Positions 23,801 through 34,695 of a stretch of 64,000 nucleotides of DNA are shown here, piece after piece. The translations under genes and the position numbers were made by a program. Within the stretch, counting starts at the first letter, position 1; every line of letters starts with the position of its first letter. The notes beneath the pieces are model-generated. The model had not been told where the DNA came from. It was given only the letters and a program-made list of their open reading frames with translations, and did not search any database. This stretch comes from Styela clava. Taxonomy: Eukaryota; Chordata; Ascidiacea; Stolidobranchia; Styelidae. The stretch is from positions 20,150,001 through 20,214,000 of the forward strand of contig NC_135251.1 in assembly GCF_964204865.1 (NCBI RefSeq), read 5' to 3'.

Positions 23801-24698
23801 ATATGTCATTTGGTATATTACGAGCAATTAGTATTGCAGCCGGTGTCAACTACCAAAAACTTGTTTAAGTTTTTGGAAATACCTTGGAGTATCGCAGTTC
23901 TGCATCATGAAAAATATACAAACGAAAGTGATTTCTCAAAGCAAGTAAAATTAGAAAACAATATTAAGTACTAATCTGTAAAATTAATTCTGATGCCTAT
24001 TGATCGTTTCTGGTTTAACAGAGCAATCAACTATATTATTGGTTACAAAAACAATGACTCTATAAAAGTACTTATAGTTTATTCTAATTTAAAACAATAA
24101 AAAAGTTGAAAAATAAACACTCTATTACTCTTACTCTATTTTGACAGAGCCGAGGCATCCACCGATCAAGTATCAAAACCTCTGTATTTGGCTGGACTCA
24201 CACAATGGTTTGGTAACATTCCAAAAGATGTAGAAAGAGATATGATCAAAATTGCACCGATGCTAAGTGTTTTAGGATATAATCCAGAAGACAAGACTCC
24301 TAACTATGGAGAACCAGATGAGTTTGTCAAAGAAAAGGTTATAGTTATTATCTTCCTCCTTCCTCGTCATCGTCACCTTTCTCTTCCTTATCTTTCCTTC
24401 TTTTTATTTAATATCATTCTCAAGAATTTATTTCTAATGAATGAGCAAATAAGTTCACATATATATCAAAGAATATGGAAGACCAACATTACAAGCTAAG
24501 ATCTGAATAATAAATGGGTTGCACATGTTCTATTATCAAATACGTTTGATAATAATTTTGTCACTTAAAATCTTTAGTTCTGTTCTCACTTGCCTTCCTT
24601 TCTTTTCATTTAACTTATTTTTTAGTAATAAATTATTGATAACAAAATGAATAACTTTACAGATTGAGAAAGAAAAGAAGAATAACATCACAAGTTAA
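20889..24698 (+). CDS. TPST-like gene E, complete, Arg-type subfamily
   Basis: Exons 20889-21017, 22357-22517, 22904-23059, 23315-23437, 23731-23940, 24148-24337, 24663-24698; 1005 nt, 334 aa. Intron 5 is again GC-AG (AA|GCAAGT). Signal anchor at about residues 8-26; GGMHRSGTTL keeps the loop Arg; CGPETA keeps the catalytic Glu but has Ala for the next Arg; CNKDP, IRDGRAMAHS, VYYEQL, LHHE, STDQVSKP and PNYGEPDEF are intact. Exon 5 is almost identical to that of D while exons 2-4 are closer to F, which suggests gene conversion. Intron 1 is long because it holds a hAT-like element (21063-21674) and a tandem duplication near 22048-22160. The last exon, 36 nt, adds IEKEKKNNITS. Probably active in the Golgi; substrate unknown. 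Confidence 0.92.
21063..21674. mobile_element. 612-bp hAT-like element with 8-bp TSD in E intron 1
   Basis: Starts CGGGGGTCGGCAACC and ends GGTTGCCGACCCCCG, near-perfect inverted termini. A perfect 8-bp duplication TCGTAAAT flanks it (21055-21062 and 21675-21682). Intron 1 of F has the corresponding site uninterrupted near 34858. A 126-bp relative is at 59949-60074. No transposase frame. Confidence 0.9.
22048..22160 (+). repeat. Tandem duplication of about 57 bp in E intron 1
   Basis: Two copies of a unit that begins CCTTAGTTGATGGATATTTC and ends in AAAATAGTACAAAA. D intron 1 has a single copy of the start (near 12659), so the doubling happened after the D/E duplication. Confidence 0.85.
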
Positions 24699-25679
24699 CG
24701 TTGTTACAAAGGGTTGCACATTAGTAATCACAGTACTTTGTCGTTACTTCATGTCAGTGTGATGAAATATCTTGATATCTTTGCAATATGTTAAAACCTA
24801 AATGTTACCTATAAAAAATAATTATCTTTGGTCGAAAGGAGATTATAATTACCAATATTGTTGTTTCATATCAATATATTCGTGTTTCCCATTTTGCTAG
24901 AGGTATATATAATCGCTCGGAAAATATACGGAAATTATTTAACATTTGATATTTATTGTTCGTTTACTTCAAACGTAACAAAATTTATCGCATATTAACC
25001 AATATTAAATAAATAGTATAATAATTGCCATATATATAAATGTATTGGGCCCTCAAACCTGAGAAAGCTAAACTAATCATTTGGTCAGAAATTGAAAATG
25101 CTAATTTTGAGTAGTTTATTCTCGCCGTGAGTATGATGTCTTGTCCGCCCACTTCCGTGGACTGCGAGCGACTTTTCGGTAACATCCCCTTTACGGAACA
25201 GGCTTGTTCCAAGAAATGTAGGAATTTTAACATTTTTGTACGTTAATCTGAAAAAATTACAGTTCGAATACTGACATTGCATATATCATATATTTGGTGC
25301 AAACGTTTTTGTGGGATGTATCACTCTGCTGATTTGTTTCATTCTGTTTTGTGATGTGATTTCATTGAGAATATAAGCCGTCTGAATAAATAGTCGACAA
25401 GTTTTTATCTCCTGAAATGTCTTACCAAGCAAGCAAGACAGGCGATGAAGTTTCTTCGCTGCGTAGATAGTTGGATAAAAGAGAGAAATAGAGAGAGAAA
25501 ATCGGCTGGAAATTCTCGTGGCAAAACAGAACGAAAAAGTTGAATTTCTCGTCGAATGCGCTATCAGTCCGCGAGTCACCATCGCGTGACGTATAATCTC
25601 CTTGACTCGGGTAAAATCATCGGAGGCTCGGGCCGAATCCGCGTATCAAATTACGAGAGATTCGGCCACGAATGCGAGC
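24699..25679 (+). other. 3' flank of gene E
   Basis: No gene supported. The first part resembles the flanks of D and F. The GC-richer stretch at about 25430-25680 contains short open frames on both strands with no recognisable family. Confidence 0.4.
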
Positions 25680-26280
25680 ACGATAAACAAATAGTTGCTA
25701 ACCTAAAGAAAAGAAAACATATTAAAAAGTTAGGAAGCATCATATTGATGATTCGTATTCCAGTCATATTATTCCCCCACTGACAGTCAAAAATTTGGTT
25801 TGCAGATTCAATCCTTCGAACACGATAATTCAAGATGAACGCCTTCTATTTAGGCATGAATACACCTGCTTCGAATCAACGCAGTATGTTTATGACTATT
25901 TATATGCTGTGCACCTGATTGGGCGCCGATTAATTTAATGTGAATTTATTTTCTATTCATTCTGGTACCTGCTACACTGTTTATGCATAAATACCGAATA
26001 TTTTAGATATTCTGTACAAGCTGATACTAGGCTACCGTTGCCATGTACCTGTAGCGAACAATTGTCTTCATTTCCTAATTGTACAGTCTCAACTGAATTA
26101 CTTTACCTGGTTTTCTTTATCACTGTGCATCGTTACTACTTCACACTGTAACCACATGGGTGGCTAGGTCACCCTTGGAATTCTCTAAAGGCCTAAACTA
26201 CTATTCAGGACACGCAGCAAAGCACGTTTGCTCCGAAGTAAATCCAGTCGAAACGGTGAATCCGCCATTTGTCTGCGGTC
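25680..26280. repeat. Duplicated intergenic segment, copy 2
   Basis: Counterpart of 16391-17250, including the shared TTCAAGATGAACNCCTTCTA stretch. Lacks the R1 fragment present in copy 1. Non-coding. Confidence 0.65.
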
Positions 26281-27039
26281 TGATGGCTTTCGTAGCTAAT
26301 CTCTAATAACCATCTATTTCTATCTTAGTTAAATAATTCGGCAAAACCATACGGTACTCACCGCCAATAACAGTAGTTCAATATTCAAATTATCCGATCT
26401 TTTCAACTAGATATTAGAACTTTTGGTGTCACTGTTCGATAACCAGATTTGGTTCTCAGCGGCTTCCTTCCACTTAGGCCGTGGGACGAGGCCCTAACAA
26501 CGACTATAAAGAGAGTTTCGTAGCGCACATCTGGTAACTATATAAATTTCTTAGTTTTGTATAAATATGAACATACTGAACACAAAACCCCGATGCAAAA
26601 ATTGGACATAAGGGGATTCTCCGGAAAATCAATACCCATAATAGGCTTACAAAACAACACATCATAAAAACTATGCAGTTGAAGAGTCTTGCTGCACACT
26701 AACACAAATGTATTTCTGTAACGTTTCGTATGACTAAAATCAGACTTCCTCAGACAGGCAGTTTACAACAAAGAACAGCATAAAAAGTGTCAATTAATTT
26801 AATTAAAGCTAGCAAACGCACTCATTTTATGCAATGAAGTCACAAATTAACATCGTGAGCAAAAAAAAACACAAATAAATCGGTTATTTATCACTGAGAA
26901 ATTTACACGGAAAAGTCAAGAAAATTAAAGGAATACAGTACATAACATAGTGAACAAAAATATTACAATCAGCCTTTTTTCAATTTATGTGGTTGTGTAT
27001 TTGAAACAAATGCAATGTTATTTATAGAAACAGGACTTT
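26281..27039. other. Intergenic, no gene seen
   Basis: AT-rich. About 26690-26760 holds a partial copy of the palindromic family of 48659-48796 (TCTTGCTGCACACTAACACA and CAGACTTCCTCAGACA). Otherwise nothing recognisable. Confidence 0.4.
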
Positions 27040-28100
27040 CGACACTAACAGATGTCTGAGAAAAAACTAATAAATAATATTTATTAAATTAACTTCAATA
27101 TCTAATTCCCTTTCTTCTGAATTGCTTCCGAAAATTGACTTTTCCTCTGCAAATGTACTGTGGTTTTTGCAGTCGGTACAAAAACAAAATATCGTGCAAT
27201 TTAGGTTGTTTTTGGCACACGTGCATAAATTATTTTGACACCTATTTTTCTAACACAGGCAGGTTGCCAACTCAAGAACTGATTTGGAGGCCGGAGGTAG
27301 ATCCATTAATTTAACCCGCAAAACACCATCATCAAGTACCCATCGAATAATTGGCTTTGTTTCTAGGCAACAGTGATGAATTTCTGTCTGGTAATTTCCC
27401 CTCAGAACATGCTTCTTTAGTGAATCATTGTTGGGTGAAGAGAATAATCCATATGCTTGTCAATTTTGAAACACGTGCCCTGGTATCATTTACATTCTTC
27501 ATATCCTCTCCATACAATGAACACACAAATTCCTCAGCTTTATTTAATAATGTCTCGTTAACCTCAAAAGATCTTCATAGTTGAGAAAAAAACTTAAAAT
27601 GAATTTCGAGTCCTCCAACATCAGTTTGATGGGCAGTTTCAAATGCAGAAGAATGCCAAAGTATTTCAATAAGCATATTTGGAACAACATGAGTGTTTTT
27701 CGGCAAATAAACATACCACTAAATACTGACTAATACTTTTTATACATAATGCATTTTATCTGGTGTACTACAGTCCTGCAGTGTTTCTACATTGAATCTC
27801 GATAAATCACACAGTCTGAAATGCCCTGTATATTTTGAAACATCAACTGTCAGCCTACAACTTGATGCATGATTTCTCACCTCTCAATAGCTTCATCTCT
27901 TTCAACTCCTGCATAACTTATCATTGCTGATCAGGTTCTTGTCGACTTTATGAATTTAGACCAACTGACATCAATAAAATTGGTTACTTTCCCCTCTTTC
28001 TCACGAACGTGCATTACAGAAACGGTCATTAGTCTGCTGAATACTCGAGAATTTTCATTAAATTAATCATAAACCTTCCATACAAGCATGAAAATACCGT
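27040..28100 (-). pseudogene. Decayed CXC-domain (tesmin/TSO1-like) protein gene
   Basis: Read on the minus strand from high to low coordinates: a segment near 27950-28030 reads REKEGKVTNFIDVSWSKFI; near 27830 CRLTVDVSKYTGHFR; near 27500-27550 EEFVCSLYGEDMKNVNDTRA; near 27300-27420 HVLRGNYQTEIHH and MDLPPASKSVLEL; and at about 27180-27260 a cysteine-rich stretch with CQNNLCTCAKNNLNC and FCTDCKNH. This order matches an uncharacterised multi-copy invertebrate protein type ending in a CXC zinc-binding domain. In-frame stops (one inside the CXC domain) and frameshifts show it is dead. The family name is from recall of the motif pattern. Confidence 0.65.
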
Positions 28101-28453
28101 ATCGTTGTTTGTGGCATATCTTTCTAGGTCTAGCCTTCCTTGAAGTTACCGCACCGTACCGGTTTAACAACGTTATATGAGCTAGTGCTCGACTAAAATT
28201 GCTATTCATGGTAAGAATATACAAGTGTTTAATAGCTCACTTATACTCTTTAACGCCGTCTTAGCATAACTTAACTAATAATAACCAGAAAAGACGATAG
28301 AAAGGCTACCCAACTCAACGCAAGAGCGGGCAGTACAAACTGAGATTCATCCGCTCACAGCTGATAAAATTTAATTGTTACGTCATGCAGAAGTCTGCGT
28401 TCATTAACCAATGTTGCCGGAAAAACAGAGAATAGAGGACAGATGGTAGCACA

Positions 28454-28656
28454 GGTTCCATTACATTTGAACCCACGTACATTTGAACCCATGGCAATTG
28501 CACATGTATGCTATGGCACCTATGGAATTTTTTTTGTTCCACGGATAGTTAAACCCATACTAACCCTAACCCATGGGTTTTAGCACCCGCATATAGATTG
28601 AACCCGTGGATATACGCATGGGTTCAAATGTACGTGGGTTCAAATGTACGGTCACC
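28454..28656. mobile_element. Palindromic element with TTTGAACCC repeats and 9-bp TSD
   Basis: The ends are inverted copies built of ACATTTGAACCCACGTAC-type units. A perfect 9-bp duplication GGTAGCACA flanks it (28445-28453 and 28657-28665). A larger relative with TTTGCACCC units is at 49126-49495. Confidence 0.8.
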
Positions 28657-28882
28657 GGTAGCACATATTCTTGTAGTAAAAGCGTTTTTTCCATAAAACG
28701 TGCAATTTTTGAAGATAGGAACAAGCTAATATTTATTACTAAATTTCTGAGGAACATTTTAAAATTATTTCCAACTAGTTCCCTTATGTGCGTTACGAAA
28801 CAGTAAAATTGTATGATTACCTCTTTTTGAACACTGTATGTAATTGTTTTATATCGGTTGGATAAAATTAACTTGACTTGAC

Positions 28883-29088
28883 ATATGGTTCTCCATAGTT
28901 AGCAGTCTTTTCTACTAAATTGCATCGTGAAACAATTAGCATTGGTGCAATTTTTCATCTGATTTCAATTTTTCAGATGCAATTTTTCATCATATTCTTT
29001 TACATCTTTCGGAATATTACCGAACCATTGCGTGAGTCCAGTAAATACGGGGGTTTTGATACTCGCTTTGTGGATACTTCGGTCCTTT
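28883..29088 (-). pseudogene. Inverted TPST 3' exon remnant C3
   Basis: F-unit counterpart of C1 and C2: minus-strand exon 6 with ACCGAAGTATCCACAAAGC, GGTTCGGTAATATTCCG (W/R-FGNIP) and CTAACTATGGAGAACCA (NYGEP). It has a 1-nt deletion before the GGACTC codons and a short internal duplication of an ATTTTTCATC segment, so it is not translatable. Its upstream neighbour, inverted block U, has been pushed to 31782-32262 by the LTR element. Confidence 0.8.
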
Positions 29089-29092
29089 CAAG

Positions 29093-29932
29093 TGTAGCGT
29101 ACCGGCAATGTATGAAATAATTATCCAGGTTCAGAATATCTTCTAATATGATCTGACGTCAAGTTTTCTCTCAATAGTCCAAGTCTTTATGCTATTTTAT
29201 GTCATTTATTTAACAACTCGAACAGTAAACGATCCAAAACAACCAAACACTCCCAAAGGAACGAAAAGCATAAAATAAAAATAACAGATACCAGGCAGTA
29301 AAATGCAAGAAAGACCACATACACAACAAAAACACTGACAAACCCTGAAATCCAAGACAGCTCTGAATAAAAACCAAATGACCCCTAGAATCTGGTACAA
29401 TAAACTAGCTACTGCAATTTACAAAACAGGCCGAAAGTAACTTATGACAGGCATTTAAAAAGACTATAAACAATTCTATAGGTGCACAACATTTGAACAA
29501 TACTGATGAAAGCTAATTCCACGATAAAACTGAAAATACAACACTACGGTAAATGAACTGTAATGGCACTGTACTGGTAAAAACAATAACATGGTCCCTA
29601 CGTCAGCCCACTGTCCAGCACAAAACATCCGACAGTCACACAACACAGACAAACATCCCTGAAGACCAGAGGCATTCGCACCGACATTCAAAACCCACCA
29701 ATCTAACCGAAACACTCAGACGACTGCCCTCTGTCACACACAGCATACACCAACAGACCACGCTGCCCCAGAGAACCGATCGACCGTGTCGCAGCGTCTA
29801 AACTGCTAGACTACCAAATATGGAAACGATATCACATGACGTCATTTAACAGATAAAACAAGGGTCCTAGAATACCAAATATGGAAACATATTACCTGAA
29901 GTCATTTAACAGGCAAAACAAGGGTCGTCACA
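29093..29932 (-). repeat. 3' LTR (minus-strand sense)
   Basis: Direct repeat of 30940-31777. Near its right edge it holds a tandem pair of roughly 65-bp units (ACCAAATATGGAAAC...CAAGGGTC) including TGACGTCA, a CRE/AP-1-like palindrome. Open frames within it are by-products of the repeat. Confidence 0.92.
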
Positions 29933-30314
29933 TTACCCCCCTCTTCTAGATGGAACATTATGAAAGAATGTTTTCATCTCTAAAAAAAATATTTGAAACA
30001 CGAAAAACAGTAGTCAAAACCAAAATATGTCCACGAATGTCTTTAAAATATGCAGGCCGTCTACCCTCACGCTTAAGCATCCGTAAAGTTTGTCATTCCG
30101 GATTGAGTCCACCAATGTCATCGAAACGACCAAATTGATGTGCATATCTCCATTGGCTCAACAACGGCTACTATGTTAGATCTCCGGACGGCCAAGGCTG
30201 TTGTAGCTGAACTAGAACAACCAGTCCCGAGCGGCCGGTATAACCACATCTTCAACTATAGTCCCATGACAGCAGGGAGAAGCTGTTTAGTGCTGTACCT
30301 TAACATCCTGTCCC

Positions 30315-30841
30315 TCAAGAACGAAACGATGCGACGAATTTGCCAAAATAGTCCATCCGTGACCCTAGATCGGCGACGGCAACGGTATGCTCCACAGGCC
30401 AGCTTTCAATCGTCAGGTTGACATCAAGTGCACCATGAGACACTAACGACTCGCTACTGGCAGTACGCAATGGTACTGGAAAAGAATACAGTTCTGAAAT
30501 GTCCGAATTTCCTGCAACGTCGAGTAAACAGCGGTGTCTATGAGCGAGACACCCGAACCGAATTTCCCGCAACGTCAAGTAAACAGCGGTGTCTATGAGC
30601 GAGACACCCGCACGTGACCCTGGATCGGCGACCACAACTGTATGCTCCACAGACCAGCTTCAATTGTCAGGTTGACATCAAGTACACCATGAGACACAAA
30701 TGACTCGCAACCGGCAGTACGGAGTGGCGCTGGAACAGGATGCAGCCCCGAAATGTTCGAATCTTCCTGCAACGTCGAGTAAACAGCGGTGTCAATGAGC
30801 CAGACACCCGCACCGGTATCAATCAAAAACAAAACAGGCAC
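30315..30841 (-). pseudogene. Retrotransposon protease fragment with internal tandem duplication
   Basis: Minus-strand frame with FLIDTGAGVWLIDTAVY, the aspartic protease active-site motif DTGA. A unit of about 190-235 bp (30360-30600 against 30600-30800) is repeated, with an extra partial unit near 30560-30605, so fragments of the same protein stretch appear two to three times in shifted frames. No complete protease or downstream polymerase. Confidence 0.7.
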
Positions 30842-30939
30842 GTTATTGACCAGAGCCTTGACATATCATCCATTAGTCCAAGTAAGAGAAAAAAAATCAT
30901 AGTTCATAGAAAATATCCTGGCGTGCTCTCGCCAAAAAT

Positions 30940-31777
30940 TGTAGCGTACCGGCAATGTATGAAATAATTATCCAGGTTCAGAATATCTTCTAATATGATC
31001 TGACGTCAAGTTCTCTCAATAGTCCAAGTCTTTATGCTATTTTATGTCATTTATTTAACAACTCGAACAGTAAACGATCCAAAACAACCAAACACTCCCA
31101 AAGGAACGAAAAGCATAAAATAAAAATAACAGATACCAGGCAGTAAAATGCAAGAAAGACCACATACACAACAAAAACACTGACAAACCCTGAAATCCAA
31201 GACAGCTCTGAATAAAAACCAAATGACCCCTAGAATCTGGTACAATAAACTGGCTACTGCAATTTACAAAACAGGCCGAAAGTAACTTATGACAGGCATT
31301 TAAAAAGACTATAAACAATTCTATAGGTGCACAACATTTGAACAATACTGATGAAAGCTAATTCCACGATAAAACTGAAAATACAACACTACGGTAAATG
31401 AACTGTAATGGCACTGTACTGGTAAAAACAATAACATGGTCCCTACGTCAGCCCACTGTCCAGCACAAAACATCCGACAGTCACACAACACAGACAAACA
31501 TCCCTGAAGACCAGAGGCATTCGCACCGACATTCAAAACCCACCAATCTAACCGAAACACTCAGACGACTGCCCTCTGTCACACACAGCATACACCAACA
31601 GACCACGCTGCCCCAGAGAACCGATCGACCGTGTCGCAGCGTCTAAACTGCTAGACTACCAAATATGGAAACGATATCACATGACGTCATTTAACAGATA
31701 AAACAAGGGTCCTAGAATACCAAATATGGAAACATATTACCTGAAGTCATTTAACAGGCAAAACAAGGGTCGTCACA
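30940..31777 (-). repeat. 5' LTR (minus-strand sense)
   Basis: Direct repeat of 29093-29932, 2 nt shorter because a TT is missing in the TTCTCTC stretch near 31010. As the 5' LTR it should hold the promoter; the TGACGTCA palindrome near 31682 lies in it. Confidence 0.92.
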
Positions 31778-31781
31778 CAAG

Positions 31782-32262
31782 AAAGAGTAAGATAAAATCA
31801 TAGGTTCAGATAGGCAAACACTTCTATGTGATGTCGAATACACTGGCATGGTTTCTGAGTGGCCAAAGTTATTCCAATAACAGAAAAGTCAAGTAGTTGC
31901 ATTACTGTGACAAAAACAAGAAAAATGTATAACAGAATTATATGCGTCGTTCTCAAATACGTGTCTGCTGATAAGTATCACATCTTTGACATTAGGTCTT
32001 TGGCATTACTGTGACAAAAACAAGAAGAATGTTCAACATAATTACATGCGTCGTTCTCAAATACGTGTCTGCTGATAAGTATTACATCTTTGATTCCTCA
32101 TCCTGAAAATTGCCCCAAATATCATATGGTATCATTTGACGACTGAACATACAGATATATATCGATTTTCTATTGTATATACATTAAGTGGAATCTGTTC
32201 GTTGCTCTTAACCGAGTATATATATAGGAAATTAACTCTCTCCTTGTCGCTATTGAATTCAA
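31782..32262 (-). promoter_or_regulatory. Inverted block U in the F unit, with a local tandem duplication
   Basis: Minus-strand block U with a TATATATA box near 32215-32225 and a decayed core near 32130-32155. A segment of about 100 bp (ATGCGTCGTTCTCAAATACG) is duplicated at about 31895-31985 and 31998-32085. It was contiguous with remnant C3 before the LTR insertion. It diverges from the plus-oriented block at 32840. Confidence 0.5.
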
Positions 32263-32580
32263 AAATTAACGAGTCTGCAATCAATGGCGGCAATCAGTGT
32301 GTCGCACGAACCCGTCCTTGTATTTTGTTTTGTGTTTTAGACGTTTGCCTGTTCGGTAATGTACACCGCAGGTGTGCCGCAAACTTTATTTGGATAAAAC
32401 AGTTGGAATTATAAAAATAAGGAAACGTTCATTATTACTATTATACATTCAGTTATATCTGAACAATATTTTCATGCAATACATAATGAAAATATATAAC
32501 ATAACTTGATTATTACTCTTGGGTTCCAAAAAATGTTTAAATCGAGGCTGATTCTCTATGGAAAAAGTGAGGGTTGCAGA

Positions 32581-32835
32581 CAGAGGTGAAATTCAAAATT
32601 TTAGAAACAGGTTCATTTTTGTATCTAACTCACCAACAACACGTTCCCTCATTTCGATAAATGTATGTATGTCACTGCGTAGGCTGCATTAACATGCCAC
32701 GCCTTATATAACTTTCGAAACGCCAAATATAACCTTAGGCGTCAGCTGCGGAACATGTTACCCAATCGCAATGTGCTGCAGTCTCCTAAATCTAAAACAA
32801 ACGAGAACGAGTTCGCTGACTAACACCATATTCAA
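32581..32835. mobile_element. R2 hAT-like element in the F unit
   Basis: Starts CAGAGGTGAAATTC, includes CATGCCACGCCTTATATAAC and CGAAACGCCAAATATAACC. It is the uninterrupted counterpart of the broken copy upstream of D (9359-10777). Confidence 0.5.
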
Positions 32836-32839
32836 GGAA

Positions 32840-33130
32840 CGGAATCGCGCGAATTGGGTTAATTCCCAATATTTATACTCTGTTAAGAGCACCTTCACTT
32901 AATGTACAAGGAAAAAATCGATGTTTGTTTGTTCAGCCATCAAATGGTACTCAGTACGATATTTGAGGCAATCTTCAGGATGAGAAATCAAAGATCAGCA
33001 GCCAGGGATTCGAGAACGACGCATGTATTTATGTTTTACATGTATTCGTCACAGTAATGCAAAAGTTAGGAGTTTTGTTGTAATTGAAATAACTTTGAAC
33101 ATACTCAGAAACCATGCCGGTGTAATCGAC
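32840..33130 (+). promoter_or_regulatory. Conserved upstream block U, upstream of gene F
   Basis: AATTGGGTTAATTCCC, TATA-like AATATTTATACTCTG, AAGAGCACCTTCACTTAATG and CATCAAATGGTACTCAGTAC. Lies 1.6-1.85 kb before the first coding exon. Confidence 0.5.
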
Positions 33131-33368
33131 CTAAAATTCTTTGCCTATTCTAGCTTATGGTTCTCATGTATGAATGCCCTTTACTAAAGTGCTAGTAGAG
33201 TCAATGTGATGACGCTAGCTAGAGGAAAGCGCAGATTCAAAAATGCCGTTATTTTGTAAGAAAAGGAAAAATAGCTTCGAGCGGCAGAAACCTTGAAGAA
33301 ATATTGGACTGAGATAGGTACGTTTTCTCTACTCGCTCAAAATTCTCCAAACTTTCTATTCCAAGAAA

Positions 33369-33394
33369 TATAATATATATATATATATATATAT
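33369..33394. repeat. (TA)n microsatellite
   Basis: About 13 TA units upstream of gene F; not present at the matching place in D or E. Confidence 0.9.
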
Positions 33395-34695
33395 GAATGC
33401 GTGCGGTCGCTTGGCAATATCAATAATCCGTTCATTCCGTGTTTCCGTTCATTATTGACAACTAGCTAACCAACTCAAACCGAAAAGTTTCTCAAGTCCA
33501 CTCCCACTGATATCTACGCGAAAATGTGACTATCGGCAACAGTTTTCCGTTATTCGCACCTTCCACATTTTTGTATTTCTGGTGATGCATAGAGTATTAA
33601 ATATGCATTGACATTTGTAGAATATTTTCCCTCAGAATTGCTTAAGCTTATCACAATTAAACGCTTTATGAGACTCCCCTATGGATAACGAATGCAAAGA
33701 AAATTCAGTGAAAAGATATTGTTTCGGTGCTCGATATTTCGGTTGGTTTGTTAGCAATCTATACTTTGTATCCTTGGATAAAACTTTGAACCGACTAAGA
33801 TTACGATGGGATGCGGAGATTTTTTAAACCATTTGTTCGCTAGAGCGTACATTGCTTTGCCCTCACATTCTCTGCGCTTCCACATTCTCATCACGACATT
33901 CATTAATTATATGATATTTGAGTGCCTCGGAATCGTGCCATTATCATTGTTGGCGCATTGTCAGAACGTTGTAAATCATCTTACAATAGGAATTTCGCAA
34001 ATTGATTTGAATCTACTAAATTTTGAACTCTTTTCCAGTAAGACTGATATTTTATTTACGTTTTCGCATATGACGGCAGTCTCTTACAAAATAAAATTTT
34101 AGATATCGATCCAGATTCCGATTTTCCAACTTACTACATAATTACTACGAAGATAAAAACCAATAGGTACCTTTGAATTTGATACACCATATTAAAACTT
34201 TGAATATTCAAAAACCATTACTGATTTTAAAATGCTGAAAAATATGATATAAACCAAGTTAGTGGCTATCTGCAATTAAGCTAAAATAAAAATGTGCATG
34301 CATATCATTATTGAAAATATTAATAAAAAGATTTTAGCCACAATTAATAGTAGTTGAGAGGGTTTCGTTTCATTACAATGTTTTTCAATACATAATTTTG
34401 GGAGGAATGCCTTTTTCTCCACAACAAAATATAATATAACCACAACTGATTCTATTCCCTGTTTGGTACTCACATTCGTTCATATAGTATTCAGATAATA
34501 TACGAGTTGTATTCAATCAGGTATCTTCGTAACGTGGATAAACCATGCTGGATTTAGTTTCGAATCCGTCGAATAGTTTGAACTACTTAAACTATGAAAA
34601 TTTTTCTCTTTTCAGTAATTTTCGATTTCGCTCCATAGTTGTAAGTTTTTCAAAATCGGTAAGATACAATTTTCCAACATCTGTAATTCATTGAG

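Larger units (their letters stand above)
29093..31777 (-). mobile_element. LTR retrotransposon, internally deleted, in remnant C3
   Basis: Two near-identical LTRs (29093-29932, 840 bp; 30940-31777, 838 bp) start TG and end CA and are flanked by a 4-bp duplication CAAG (29089-29092 and 31778-31781). A purine tract AGAGGGGGGTAA abuts the left LTR on the minus strand, and a TGG-starting primer-site-like sequence lies a few bases inside the right LTR, so transcription is on the minus strand. The interior is only 1007 bp and retains an aspartic protease piece (FLIDTGAG) but no reverse transcriptase or integrase. Ty3/gypsy-like is likely but not proven. The LTRs differ by a 2-nt indel and at least one substitution, so the insertion is young. 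Confidence 0.92.

Noticed and set aside
29206-29801. Open frames on both strands at 29.2-29.8 kb, identical at 31.05-31.65 kb
   Set aside because: They lie inside the two LTRs; identity reflects the direct repeat, and no protein family is recognisable.
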